Below, in pieces: positions 42,770 to 50,335 of a stretch of DNA of 55,345 nucleotides (its first letter is position 1; each line of letters opens with the position of its first letter). Location: positions 1 through 55,345 of the forward strand of contig JAFRQC010000048.1 of assembly GCA_017428805.1 (NCBI GenBank). The letters run 5' to 3'. The DNA comes from Prevotella sp. GTDB lineage: Bacteria; Bacteroidota; Bacteroidia; Bacteroidales; Bacteroidaceae. Made by a program: the position numbers and the translations under genes. Below the pieces are notes generated by a model, which saw only the letters and a program-made list of their open reading frames with translations, was not told where the DNA came from and searched no databases.

Positions 42770-43687
42770 TTAAATACCCAGACCTCCTTCAAAATGCCTT
42801 TCTACAGCCTTTGATTGCTGGACGCGGGAGTTGGGAGCCACATCGTGGGTCACCCAGATGTTACCGCCGATAACGGAGTCGTGGCCGATGGTGATACGGC
42901 CCAGAATGCTGGCGTTGCTATAGATGGTGACGTTGTCCTCGATGATGGGATGGCGGGGTATGTTAAGCATATTGCCATCGCTGTCTTTTTTAAAGCTCTT
43001 GGAACCCAGCGTCACACCCTGATAGAGCGTTACATGACTGCCGATGATACAGGTCTCACCAATAACAACTCCTGTACCGTGATCAATGGCAAAGTATTCG
43101 CCAATCTGAGCACCGGGATGGATGTCGATACCAGTCTCTGAGTGTGCGAGCTCGGTGATGATACGTGGAATGACAGGCACTTGCAGTTCGTGTAGTTTGT
43201 GGGCGATACGATAGTGGATCATAGCTTTCGTCACAGGATAGCTGAAGATAATCTCGCCATAATTGATGGCAGCAGGGTCGTTGTCAAACATTGCCTGCAC
43301 GTCAGTATAGAGCAACCGTTTGATTTCAGGCAGTGCATCGATAAGTTGCAATGCCAGGTCTCTGGCCTTATCCTGTACCTGCTGCCTCGACGTGATGGTA
43401 TCGCCTTTCTCGCCAAACTGAAGGCCATAGGATATCTGTCTTGCCAGTGTCTGAAGCAGCTCTTCCATATGGACGCCAATATTGTAAGAGCGGATGGTCT
43501 CATGGCACTGCCGCTTGTTGAAGTAATCAGGAAAGATGATGCTCTTTACCAGATTGATGATTTTCTTCACCTGTTCCACAGAGGGGAGTGAAGCTTCCGT
43601 CTGTGGCATCATACGTATTTCCTGTTCCGTCTGGCGCGATAGCTGACGGACATTACGCTCGAGTATTTCTATAGTTTTTGTGTCCAT
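42770..43687 (-). CDS. serine O-acetyltransferase, copy 2 (sulfur operon)
   Basis: A 305-residue paralog of the enzyme at 12084-13004, with the same helical domain and hexapeptide helix (IDIHPGAQIGEYFAIDHGTG, GVTLGSKSF). Long blocks such as PVIPRIITELAHS and NYGE are identical between the copies. The start is ATG 43687; a TTG two codons upstream is also possible. It sits between the JAMM protease gene and pdxS in the minus-strand arm of the sulfur cluster, so it probably makes O-acetylserine when this regulon is on. Confidence 0.92.
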   Translation of the reverse strand: MDTKTIEILERNVRQLSRQTEQEIRMMPQTEASLPSVEQVKKIINLVKSIIFPDYFNKRQCHETIRSYNIGVHMEELLQTLARQISYGLQFGEKGDTITSRQQVQDKARDLALQLIDALPEIKRLLYTDVQAMFDNDPAAINYGEIIFSYPVTKAMIHYRIAHKLHELQVPVIPRIITELAHSETGIDIHPGAQIGEYFAIDHGTGVVIGETCIIGSHVTLYQGVTLGSKSFKKDSDGNMLNIPRHPIIEDNVTIYSNASILGRITIGHDSVIGGNIWVTHDVAPNSRVQQSKAVERHFEGGLGI

Positions 43688-43689
43688 AT

Positions 43690-43724
43690 CCAATTGTCAA
43701 TTATCAACTATCAATTGTCAATTT
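43690..43724. repeat. five 7-bp units between the JAMM and serine acetyltransferase genes
   Basis: Units ccaattg, tcaatta, tcaacta, tcaattg and tcaattt fill the 36-bp gap between two genes of one operon. Confidence 0.85.
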
Positions 43725-44122
43725 TAAAGATGTACCTCCTTATCCACCACTTCACCGTTCAGAATCTTGAAGGAGTTGAGGTGAACGCCCTCGTGGAGTG
43801 AAAGGATGGCATAGCGGATGGTGGGGTCGTTGGCCAGACGGAGGTCCTCCTGAGAAGGGCGCGAGGGTGAGGCTGGATGGCTGTGCCAGTTGGCGAGGAT
43901 CTTCAGACCTTTGCTTCGTGCATATTTCAAGGCAGCAAACTGGTCCTTCGGCGCGAAAGAGAAATGTTCCGGAGAGTGGTCGATATTCTCCATCCAATAA
44001 TTCTCTGTCACGACGTCACCCTCCTCACCGCTGATGCCCAGCAGGTAACCGCACGTCTCGTTGGGTGCGTCCTGCTGGGCCTGGCTGATCAATGCATCAA
44101 TTATTTCATTACTTATAAACAT
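43724..44122 (-). CDS. JAMM/M67-family metallopeptidase, HcyD/Mec-like
   Basis: A 132-residue zinc peptidase with the full JAMM motif: Glu22 in NETCGYLLG, then H80-x-H82-x7-S90-x2-D93 (NWHSHPASPSRPSQED). ATG 44122 (MFISNEII) starts at the fold. Relatives Mec of Mycobacterium and HcyD of Wolinella cut after the Gly-Gly end of small sulfur-carrier proteins, both to remove C-terminal extra residues and to release the finished amino acid. The neighbouring carrier ends in GGG-Thr-Leu, so it offers a substrate for trimming. Confidence 0.9.
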   Translation of the reverse strand: MFISNEIIDALISQAQQDAPNETCGYLLGISGEEGDVVTENYWMENIDHSPEHFSFAPKDQFAALKYARSKGLKILANWHSHPASPSRPSQEDLRLANDPTIRYAILSLHEGVHLNSFKILNGEVVDKEVHL

Positions 44123-44138
44123 ACTTCTTTTTCTTTTA

Positions 44139-44948
44139 TCAGTGGTCTTTGAGGTCGCAGGCGGCCAGTTCGTAGTCGATGAGATGGTCGATAGTGGGAT
44201 TCGTGCCGCAGATGGCACACGAGTCGCGATGACGAACGGGAACTGTGCGGAACTGCATCGTCTTGGCGTCGAAGGTGAGCAGACGGTTCGTCAGCAATTC
44301 ACCAATGCCTGTGAAATACTTCAGGGTCTCTGCGGCCTGAATGGTGCCCAGCATACCAGCGATGGCGCCGAGTACGCCAGCCTGCGAGCAGGTAGGAACG
44401 GCTCCTGCAGGAGGCGGTTCTTTGAACATACAACGATAGCAGGCCGTGCCAGGCAGATGGGTAAACGTCTGACCGTTGAAACGCAGGATGCCACCGTGTG
44501 AGAAAGGTTTACCCGCCATCACACAAGCATCGTTGATGAGGAACTTCACAGGGAAGTTGTCAGTACCGTCGACAATAAAGTCGTACTCCTTAATAATATC
44601 GAGCGCGTTCGACGAGTCAAGGAATTTGTAATAAGTCTCCACCTTCACATCGGGATTGATGGCCTTGATCTTCTCCTCTGCACTTTTCACTTTCGGCACG
44701 CCCACGTCCTTGGTGAAGTGAATCACCTGACGCTGGAGGTTGCTCAGATCGACAACATCAGCATCCACGATACCGATGGTGCCAATGCCTGCCGCAGCGA
44801 GGTAGAGCGAAACGGGAGCACCCAATCCGCCAGCACCCACTACAAGCACACGCGCGTTCATTATTTTTTCTTGCCCCTCCACGCCGACATCCTGCAATAG
44901 GATATGCCGTGAATAGCGCTGTATCTGTTCTTCTGTAAAATCTATCAT
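44139..44948 (-). CDS. ThiF/MoeB/HcyF-type sulfur-carrier adenylyltransferase
   Basis: A 269-residue E1-like enzyme that adenylates the C-terminal Gly of a ThiS/MoaD-type protein. Visible are YSRHILLQDVGVEGQEK, the ATP site VVGAGGLGAPVSLYLAAAG, the Asp-binding DGTDNFPVKF and two zinc cysteine pairs (CYRC and CAIC). It has no rhodanese domain. It overlaps the carrier gene by 4 bp (ATGA) and precedes the JAMM gene, matching the carrier-adenylylase-protease gene sets of the CysO and HcyS pathways. Confidence 0.92.
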   Translation of the reverse strand: MIDFTEEQIQRYSRHILLQDVGVEGQEKIMNARVLVVGAGGLGAPVSLYLAAAGIGTIGIVDADVVDLSNLQRQVIHFTKDVGVPKVKSAEEKIKAINPDVKVETYYKFLDSSNALDIIKEYDFIVDGTDNFPVKFLINDACVMAGKPFSHGGILRFNGQTFTHLPGTACYRCMFKEPPPAGAVPTCSQAGVLGAIAGMLGTIQAAETLKYFTGIGELLTNRLLTFDAKTMQFRTVPVRHRDSCAICGTNPTIDHLIDYELAACDLKDH

Positions 44949-45157
44949 AACGTTCCTCCTCCCATAAAATACAGGAAATCGACCTTGTCGCCTTCCTTCA
45001 GTTGAATACTCTCCCAGTCCTCGCGCTCGGCAAACTCCTCGTTCACCTGCACGCTGACCATCTCGGGCTGCAACACGTTCTGCTGCTGAATCAGTTCACT
45101 CACATTGAGCGGCAGGCTCACTTCCTGCGCATCTCCATTTACATAAATCTTTGCCAT
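44945..45157 (-). CDS. ThiS-like sulfur-carrier protein with C-terminal extension (HcyS-like)
   Basis: A 70-residue beta-grasp protein (MAKIYVNGDAQEVSLP ... GDKVDFLYFMGGGTL). The usual active end of such carriers is Gly-Gly; here Thr-Leu follows, so the carboxylate cannot be adenylated until a protease removes them. HcyS of Wolinella is likewise made with an extra residue that its JAMM protease removes. ATG 45157 lies about 25 bases after the -7 box; the longer open frame runs across the promoter. It is the first gene of the minus-strand arm. Confidence 0.9.
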   Translation of the reverse strand: MAKIYVNGDAQEVSLPLNVSELIQQQNVLQPEMVSVQVNEEFAEREDWESIQLKEGDKVDFLYFMGGGTL

Positions 45158-45182
45158 AATCATTTGAGTTTGAATCTGGGTG

Positions 45183-45306
45183 CAAAGGTACGGCGATTTC
45201 TTCGATACCACAATCCCACAGGAATGGTAAATCGCATACCATATCAAGGGTATGCAGAATGCCACAAATGTGCGATTGTGGGAGTGCCAAAACCACCGTA
45301 CCTTTG
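45183..45306. promoter_or_regulatory. regulon promoter C, divergent pair with one central operator
   Basis: The operator is GCATACC-N8-GGTATGC (45234-45240 and 45249-45255). It is flanked symmetrically: 22 bp on the left to the minus-strand -33 TTG (caa 45211-45213), then 20 bp to TACCTTTG (45183-45190); and 22 bp on the right to the plus-strand -33 TTG (45276-45278), then 20 bp to TACCTTTG (45299-45306). Both start regions read CCGTACCTTTGCAC. The symmetry fits one activator serving both arms. Promoters A and B have the same geometry. Confidence 0.92.
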
Positions 45307-45331
45307 CACCCAGAACTCAAACGTTATTTTT

Positions 45332-45811
45332 ATGGCAGAAAACAAGAAACTAAGCATCATCGCCTTCAGTGGCGATTTCGACAAACTGACAGCAGTATTT
45401 ACATTAGGTACGGGCGCGGCTGCAGTAGGTTATGAGGTGAACATCTTCTTCACCTTCTGGGGCCTCGACGCCATCAAGCAGAAACAGGGCCGATCGTTTA
45501 CCGGCGGCAACTGGCTGACGAAGATCTTCGGCTTTATGATGGGCGGACTGAAAGTGACTCCCACGAGCCGCTTCAATTTTCTCGGCGCAGGACCGAAGAT
45601 CTTCCGCTACCTGATGCGTAAGAACAATGTGGCGACGCTCGAAGAACTCGTCGAGGCCGCCAAAGCCCTCGGCATCAACCTCTACGCCTGCGAGATGGCG
45701 ATGCACGTGCTCGGCCTCAAGAAAGAGGACTTCATCCCTGAGGTGAAGGACGTGCTCGGCGTCGCCTCATTCCTCAACCTCAGCGAAGGCGGACAGACAT
45801 TATTTATTTAA
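45332..45811 (+). CDS. DsrE/DsrF-like family protein
   Basis: A 159-residue protein of the DsrE/F fold, whose members carry sulfane sulfur on a conserved Cys in sulfur relays. It has the family opening KLSIIAFSGDFDKLTAVF, the segment GYEVNIFFTFWGLDAI, and a Cys in NLYACEMAMHVLGL, the usual position of the reactive Cys in this subgroup. ATG 45332 is 26 bases after the -7 box. It is the first gene of the plus-strand arm and lies 27 bp before the TusA gene, its likely sulfur-relay partner. Confidence 0.9.
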   Translation: MAENKKLSIIAFSGDFDKLTAVFTLGTGAAAVGYEVNIFFTFWGLDAIKQKQGRSFTGGNWLTKIFGFMMGGLKVTPTSRFNFLGAGPKIFRYLMRKNNVATLEELVEAAKALGINLYACEMAMHVLGLKKEDFIPEVKDVLGVASFLNLSEGGQTLFI

Positions 45812-45838
45812 AAACAACGGATTAAACGGATTAAGGAT

Positions 45839-46063
45839 ATGGCAACAAAGGTATTAGACATCACGAAGGAGCACTGCCCGATGACCTTCGTCAAAACAAA
45901 GATCGAGCTCTCGAAGCTCAAGCCGGGCGACATTCTCGAAGTACTTCTCGCTGAGGGCGAACCCCTCGACAACGTGCCCCGCAACGCCAAGGAACAGGGC
46001 TATAACGTCCTCTCCGTTGAGCACGTAGAAGGAACTACACATAAAGTAACGATAAAAAAGTAA
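45839..46063 (+). CDS. TusA/SirA-family sulfurtransferase
   Basis: A 74-residue sulfur carrier of the TusA/YeeD/SirA family. The reactive Cys is in EHCPMTFVKTK (CPM in place of the common CPxP), followed by LKPGDILEVLLAEGEP. Such proteins accept a persulfide from a cysteine desulfurase and hand it on, often to DsrE-type proteins. It lies between DsrE and the encapsulin shell gene. Confidence 0.93.
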   Translation: MATKVLDITKEHCPMTFVKTKIELSKLKPGDILEVLLAEGEPLDNVPRNAKEQGYNVLSVEHVEGTTHKVTIKK

Positions 46064-46109
46064 AAAAATAAAACGGTAAAAAAGTAAAACATTTAAAACT
46101 CAAACAATT

Positions 46110-47549
46110 ATGGCAGATTCTAATTTACAGCGCAGTGTGACCACTGCTACCGCCAGAAGACTGGCAACCACCACCAAGACCGCCCCGCAGATGGGCTCTA
46201 TCACTCCGAGATTACTCCTGAAGTTGTTACCTTGGGTACAGGTCAGTGGCGGGACGTTCCGCGTGAACCGCACGAAGGTCGAGCTTCGTAAGAACGACCG
46301 CCTGCCCATCCAGTATGTGAACGGCGTACCGTCGTTTACGGCAAAGAACCTGAAGGCAATTCCACTCTTCTCTGAGTTCGATGACGAAATACTGAACCGT
46401 CTGGTCAGCTCGTTCGAGACCAAAGAGGTGGATGTCGATAAGCTCTTCGTGGAGGAGGGCAAGGACAAACAACGCTTCTTCATCGTGGCCAGCGGACAGG
46501 CAGAAGTCATCAGCAAGGGTCCTCACGGCGAAGACTTACGGATTGCTCTATTAGGCGACGGTGAGTATTTTGGCGAGGCAGATTTACTGGATGAGCAGGA
46601 ATCGACCGTTAGCGTACGTGCCATCACGCCGACCACATTCCTCGGTCTGAAACTGAAGGAGCTGATCAAGTTCATCAAGGAGGTGCCCGACTTCCGCGAG
46701 ACGTTCGAAAAAGCCGTTGACAAGCAATTGCGTCTGAAGGCATCCGTCAACGACAACGGTGAGAAGCACATAGATCTCGTCAGCGGTCACGAGGAGGACA
46801 ACATCATCCCTGAGACCTACATCGACTATGAGGAGAATCCGACGGAATACTCACTGAACACACTGCAGACGGTGGTCCGTGTGCATACCCGTGTGAGCGA
46901 TCTTTATAATAATCCCTACAACCAGCTGGAGGAACAGCTTCGCCTCAGTATCGAAAGCATCAAGGAACGCCAGGAGTGGGAGCTCATCAACAACAAGAAA
47001 TTCGGTCTGTTGGCTGCTGCCAATCCCGCCTACCGTATCACCACACGTTACGGCTCGCCTACACCCGATGACCTCGACGAACTGCTGTCGTTAGTCTGGA
47101 AGGAGCCCGCCTTCTTCATCGCCCATCCGAGAGCCATCGCAGCCTTCGAACGCGAATGTACGTGGCGTGGTGTGCCCCCTGTGACCACCGATCTTTTCGG
47201 AACTCGCGTGGTTCTGTGGCGCGGTGTGCCCCTGATTCCGAGCGACAAGGTGGAGGTAGAAGGACAGTACCTGACTGGCCGCGGCGTTGGTACGACGAAG
47301 ATTATCCTCGTTCGCGTCGGTGAGAAGAACCAGGGTGTGATCGGTCTTCACCAGAGCGGCATCCCAGGCGAGATAGCCCCATCGCTAAGTGCCCGCCTGA
47401 TGGGTCTCGACAAGTTCGGCGTGGCCTCATATCTGCTCACGAAGTACTTCTCGCTGGCCGCCCTCACCGACGATGCCATCGCCGTGCTCGAGAACGTCGA
47501 GGTGGGCTATTATCACGATTATCAGCACAGGAATAAAGTAGAGAAATAA
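46110..47549 (+). CDS. family 2 encapsulin shell protein with inserted cNMP-binding-like domain
   Basis: A 479-residue HK97-fold shell protein. The N-terminal arm (TPRLLLKLLPWVQVSGGTFRVN) and the C-terminal two thirds (VVRVHTRVSDLYNNPYNQLE, WRGVPLIPSDK, GVIGLHQSGIPGEIAPSLS) match family 2 encapsulins (SrpI/MMP-I type), which self-assemble into protein nanocompartments. Residues 84-205 are an inserted cyclic-nucleotide-binding fold (FFIVASGQAEVI, GDGEYFGEADLL), the mark of subfamily 2B. The Arg that holds the nucleotide phosphate in CAP is replaced by Ser (QESTVSVRA). The next gene, overlapping by one base, encodes a cysteine desulfurase with a cargo-type N-terminal extension. No phage genes are nearby. 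Confidence 0.92.
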   Translation: MADSNLQRSVTTATARRLATTTKTAPQMGSITPRLLLKLLPWVQVSGGTFRVNRTKVELRKNDRLPIQYVNGVPSFTAKNLKAIPLFSEFDDEILNRLVSSFETKEVDVDKLFVEEGKDKQRFFIVASGQAEVISKGPHGEDLRIALLGDGEYFGEADLLDEQESTVSVRAITPTTFLGLKLKELIKFIKEVPDFRETFEKAVDKQLRLKASVNDNGEKHIDLVSGHEEDNIIPETYIDYEENPTEYSLNTLQTVVRVHTRVSDLYNNPYNQLEEQLRLSIESIKERQEWELINNKKFGLLAAANPAYRITTRYGSPTPDDLDELLSLVWKEPAFFIAHPRAIAAFERECTWRGVPPVTTDLFGTRVVLWRGVPLIPSDKVEVEGQYLTGRGVGTTKIILVRVGEKNQGVIGLHQSGIPGEIAPSLSARLMGLDKFGVASYLLTKYFSLAALTDDAIAVLENVEVGYYHDYQHRNKVEK

Positions 47550-49075
47550 TGATTGATATTCAGAATATTAACGGATACGGTATACAGGATCCTGGGTTCG
47601 AACTGCTGAGGCAGGTGGCGCAGCAATACTGTCCCGAGGAGCTTCAGGCGGAGCGGAAGGAGGTTATTCCTGACGAGGCGCTGAACCTCACGGAGCTGGA
47701 GACAGCCTTCAATGCGCTGTTGGCGGGCGGTAGCGGCTATGGTGAGCTGCCCTACATCGGCGACACTGACGCCCATACCTCTTCGCTTCCCAAGGACGAC
47801 GGCTTCGGCATCGGCATCCCTGAGACACAGAAGCTGCGCGACCTGCACTATGAGGAAGCGGACACGCTGAACTCGGAGCAGATCAAGCGCGACTTCCCCG
47901 TGCTCAATCAGAAGGTGAACGGCCACGACCTCGTGTGGCTCGACAACGGCGCAACGACGCAGAAGCCGAACCAAGTCATCGACAAGATTTCAGAGTATTA
48001 CCGTACTTATAATAGTAACATCCATCGCGGGGCGCATACCCTTGCCGCCCGTGCGACGGATGCCTACGAGGAGGCTCGCGAAAAAGTGCAGCGGTTCATC
48101 AACGCCGCCACCAGCGAGGAGATCATCTTCGTGCGCGGCACCACAGAGGGCATCAACCTCGTGGCGCAAACCTACGGACGACAGTTCCTGACGCCGGGCG
48201 ATGATGTCATCGTCAGCGAACTCGACCACCACGCAAACATAGTTCCCTGGCAGCGCGTTGCTCAAGAGAAAGGCGCCACACTGCGGGCCATTCCCACGGA
48301 TCAAAACGGCGACCTGATACTGTCTGAGTTCGAGCGCATCATCACGCCTCGTACACGATTCGTCTCAGTGGGCCATGTGAACAACACCTTCGGTACTATC
48401 AACGACGTACAGCGCATCATCGAGATTGCTCATTCGCACAATATTCCTGTGCTGATAGACGGTGCACAGTCCATCGCTCACACGCCCGTCGATGTGCAGG
48501 CTTTGGGTGCAGACTTCTTCGTGTTCAGCGGTCATAAGATTTACGGTCCCAATGGCATCGGCGTGGTCTATGGTCGCAAGGAACTCTTGGATAAGATGCA
48601 ACCCTGGCAGGGTGGTGGCAACATGATCAAGGATGTGACCATCGAGCGTACGGAGTACAACGTACCTCCTGCCCGCTTCGAGGCAGGTACGCCCAACGTG
48701 GCCGACGCCATCGGATTGGGTGCTGCCCTCGACTACGTGAGCCATCTCGGCATCCGTAACATCGAGCATCACGAGCACCAGTTGACGGAGTATGCCCGTG
48801 AGCAACTCGCCCAGATTCCAGGTCTGACGCTCATTGGCAATCCCAAGAACCGCGTCTCTGTCGTGTCGTTCGTTCTCGACGGCATTCCCGTTCCCGAAAC
48901 AGGTACGTTATTAGATAAGGAGGGCATCGCCGTGCGTGCAGGTCACCACTGTGCCCAGCCCGCCCTTCGTGCCCTGGGTTACGAAATGAGTGTCCGTCCC
49001 ACCTTTGCGCTCTACAATACCCGCGAGGATGTCGATAAGCTCGTGATTGCAATAAAGAAGATAATAGGAAGATAA
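47549..49075 (+). CDS. cysteine desulfurase, encapsulin cargo type
   Basis: A 508-residue SufS-like PLP enzyme that takes sulfur from cysteine as a persulfide. The catalytic domain starts at about 108 (IKRDFPVLNQKVNG); PLP Lys lies in VFSGHKIYGP and the persulfide Cys in VRAGHHCAQPALRALG. About 105 extra N-terminal residues, low in order and containing LNLTELETAFNALLAGG and GYGELPYIG, correspond to the targeting extension of desulfurases packed in family 2 encapsulins. The start overlaps the shell stop codon (TAATG). In studied relatives the compartment stores elemental sulfur. Confidence 0.94.
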   Translation: MIDIQNINGYGIQDPGFELLRQVAQQYCPEELQAERKEVIPDEALNLTELETAFNALLAGGSGYGELPYIGDTDAHTSSLPKDDGFGIGIPETQKLRDLHYEEADTLNSEQIKRDFPVLNQKVNGHDLVWLDNGATTQKPNQVIDKISEYYRTYNSNIHRGAHTLAARATDAYEEAREKVQRFINAATSEEIIFVRGTTEGINLVAQTYGRQFLTPGDDVIVSELDHHANIVPWQRVAQEKGATLRAIPTDQNGDLILSEFERIITPRTRFVSVGHVNNTFGTINDVQRIIEIAHSHNIPVLIDGAQSIAHTPVDVQALGADFFVFSGHKIYGPNGIGVVYGRKELLDKMQPWQGGGNMIKDVTIERTEYNVPPARFEAGTPNVADAIGLGAALDYVSHLGIRNIEHHEHQLTEYAREQLAQIPGLTLIGNPKNRVSVVSFVLDGIPVPETGTLLDKEGIAVRAGHHCAQPALRALGYEMSVRPTFALYNTREDVDKLVIAIKKIIGR

Positions 49076-50304
49076 TGCAGTACGAAACGAAAATATTGAC
49101 GACAAAGTATCAGAAACCTGATGCATACGGGGCACTGTCAATGCCCGTCTATTATACGGCGGCGTTTGAGTTTGAGTCTGCCAAGGCCATGGGCGACGCG
49201 TTTTGCGGTCGTTCCATGGCCCCGTCGTATGCCCGCATCGCCAACCCCACGGTTACCTATTTAGAGGAACGCGTACGGCAACAGACGGGGGCAGTGAGCG
49301 TGACAGCACTCAACACGGGTATGGCGGCTATCCACTATGCCCTGACGGCTGTCAGTGCGGCAGGAGTCAACATCGTGGCCTCGAAGCATCTGTTTGGCAA
49401 TAGTGTCTCGCTGCTTCGTGACACCCTCGGGAACTTCGGCGTGGAACCGCGATTTGTCGATTTCACGAAACCCGAAGAAGTAGAGGCGCAGATTGATGAC
49501 AAGACCTGTGCGCTGTTCTTTGAGATCATCACCAATCCGCAGTTGTTCGTGGCCGACATCCGCAAACTGGCAGATATCGCCCACAAGGCAGGTGTGCCTC
49601 TGATTGCCGATACGACTATCGTGCCGTTCTCCACTTTCCGTGCCGTAGATTTCGGCGTGGACATCGAGGTGGTGTCGAGCACGAAGTATATCTCCGGTGG
49701 TGGTACAGGACTCGGCGGCCTGCTTATTGACTACGGAAAGTTCGATTGGTCGCAGTCACCCTCCCCTGCCCTGCAGGTCCGCACCAAGAAGGTCGGCAAG
49801 AAGCTGGCGTTTACGGCTCGTGTAAAGACAGAACTGGTAACAAACCTTGGCTCACTGATGACACCACAGGCCGCCTATATGGAAACCCTTGGCCTCGACA
49901 CGCTCGACATCCGTTTCCGTCGTCAGGCCGAGACCACGCTCTGGCTCGCCAAGCAATGTCAGCAACTGCCAGAGATCAAGCGCGTCAACTATACTGGTTT
50001 GGAGGACAACCCCTTCTATGAACTCTCTCGTGAGCAGTTCGGTCCCTTGCCTGGCGCCGTCTTCACCATCGACCTCGAATCGAAGGAAGCCGCCTTCGCG
50101 TTCATCGACAAGTTGCAGATCATCCGTCGTGCCACAAACCTCTTCGACCGCAAGTCGCTGGCCATCCATCCAGCCTCGACCATCTTCGGTCTCTTTACTG
50201 CTGAACAATGTGCCGAGATGTCTGTACCAGATACGACCGTCCGTCTTAGCATCGGCCTCGAAGCCGGCGAGGATCTGCTGGAAGACATCAAGCAGAGCAT
50301 TTAA
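49075..50304 (+). CDS. Cys/Met-metabolism PLP enzyme, O-acetylhomoserine sulfhydrylase-like (MetY)
   Basis: A 409-residue fold-type I PLP enzyme. The PLP Lys is in VVSSTKYISGGGTGLGG; further marks are YARIANPTVTYLEERV, NIVASKHLFGN and the C-terminal FTAEQCAEMSVPDTTVRLSI. The nearest function is O-acetylhomoserine sulfhydrylase (homocysteine synthesis), though cystathionine synthase-type activity is possible. In the Wolinella HcyS pathway MetY adds the carrier thiocarboxylate to O-acetylhomoserine. The gene overlaps the desulfurase stop codon (TAATG) and ends the plus-strand arm at a strong terminator. Confidence 0.92.
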   Translation: MQYETKILTTKYQKPDAYGALSMPVYYTAAFEFESAKAMGDAFCGRSMAPSYARIANPTVTYLEERVRQQTGAVSVTALNTGMAAIHYALTAVSAAGVNIVASKHLFGNSVSLLRDTLGNFGVEPRFVDFTKPEEVEAQIDDKTCALFFEIITNPQLFVADIRKLADIAHKAGVPLIADTTIVPFSTFRAVDFGVDIEVVSSTKYISGGGTGLGGLLIDYGKFDWSQSPSPALQVRTKKVGKKLAFTARVKTELVTNLGSLMTPQAAYMETLGLDTLDIRFRRQAETTLWLAKQCQQLPEIKRVNYTGLEDNPFYELSREQFGPLPGAVFTIDLESKEAAFAFIDKLQIIRRATNLFDRKSLAIHPASTIFGLFTAEQCAEMSVPDTTVRLSIGLEAGEDLLEDIKQSI

Positions 50305-50335
50305 AAAGCCTCCCCGATTGGGAGGCTTTTTAAAT
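50299..50335. terminator. bidirectional terminator ending the encapsulin arm
   Basis: A perfect 16-bp inverted repeat (50299-50314 with 50320-50335) with a 5-base loop and A/T runs on both sides. It covers the metY stop codon and the end of the convergent LuxR gene. Confidence 0.9.

Noticed and set aside
46110..47549. HK97-like shell as a phage capsid gene
   Set aside because: No terminase, portal, protease or tail gene is near, and the following gene is a desulfurase with a cargo extension, which fits an encapsulin.
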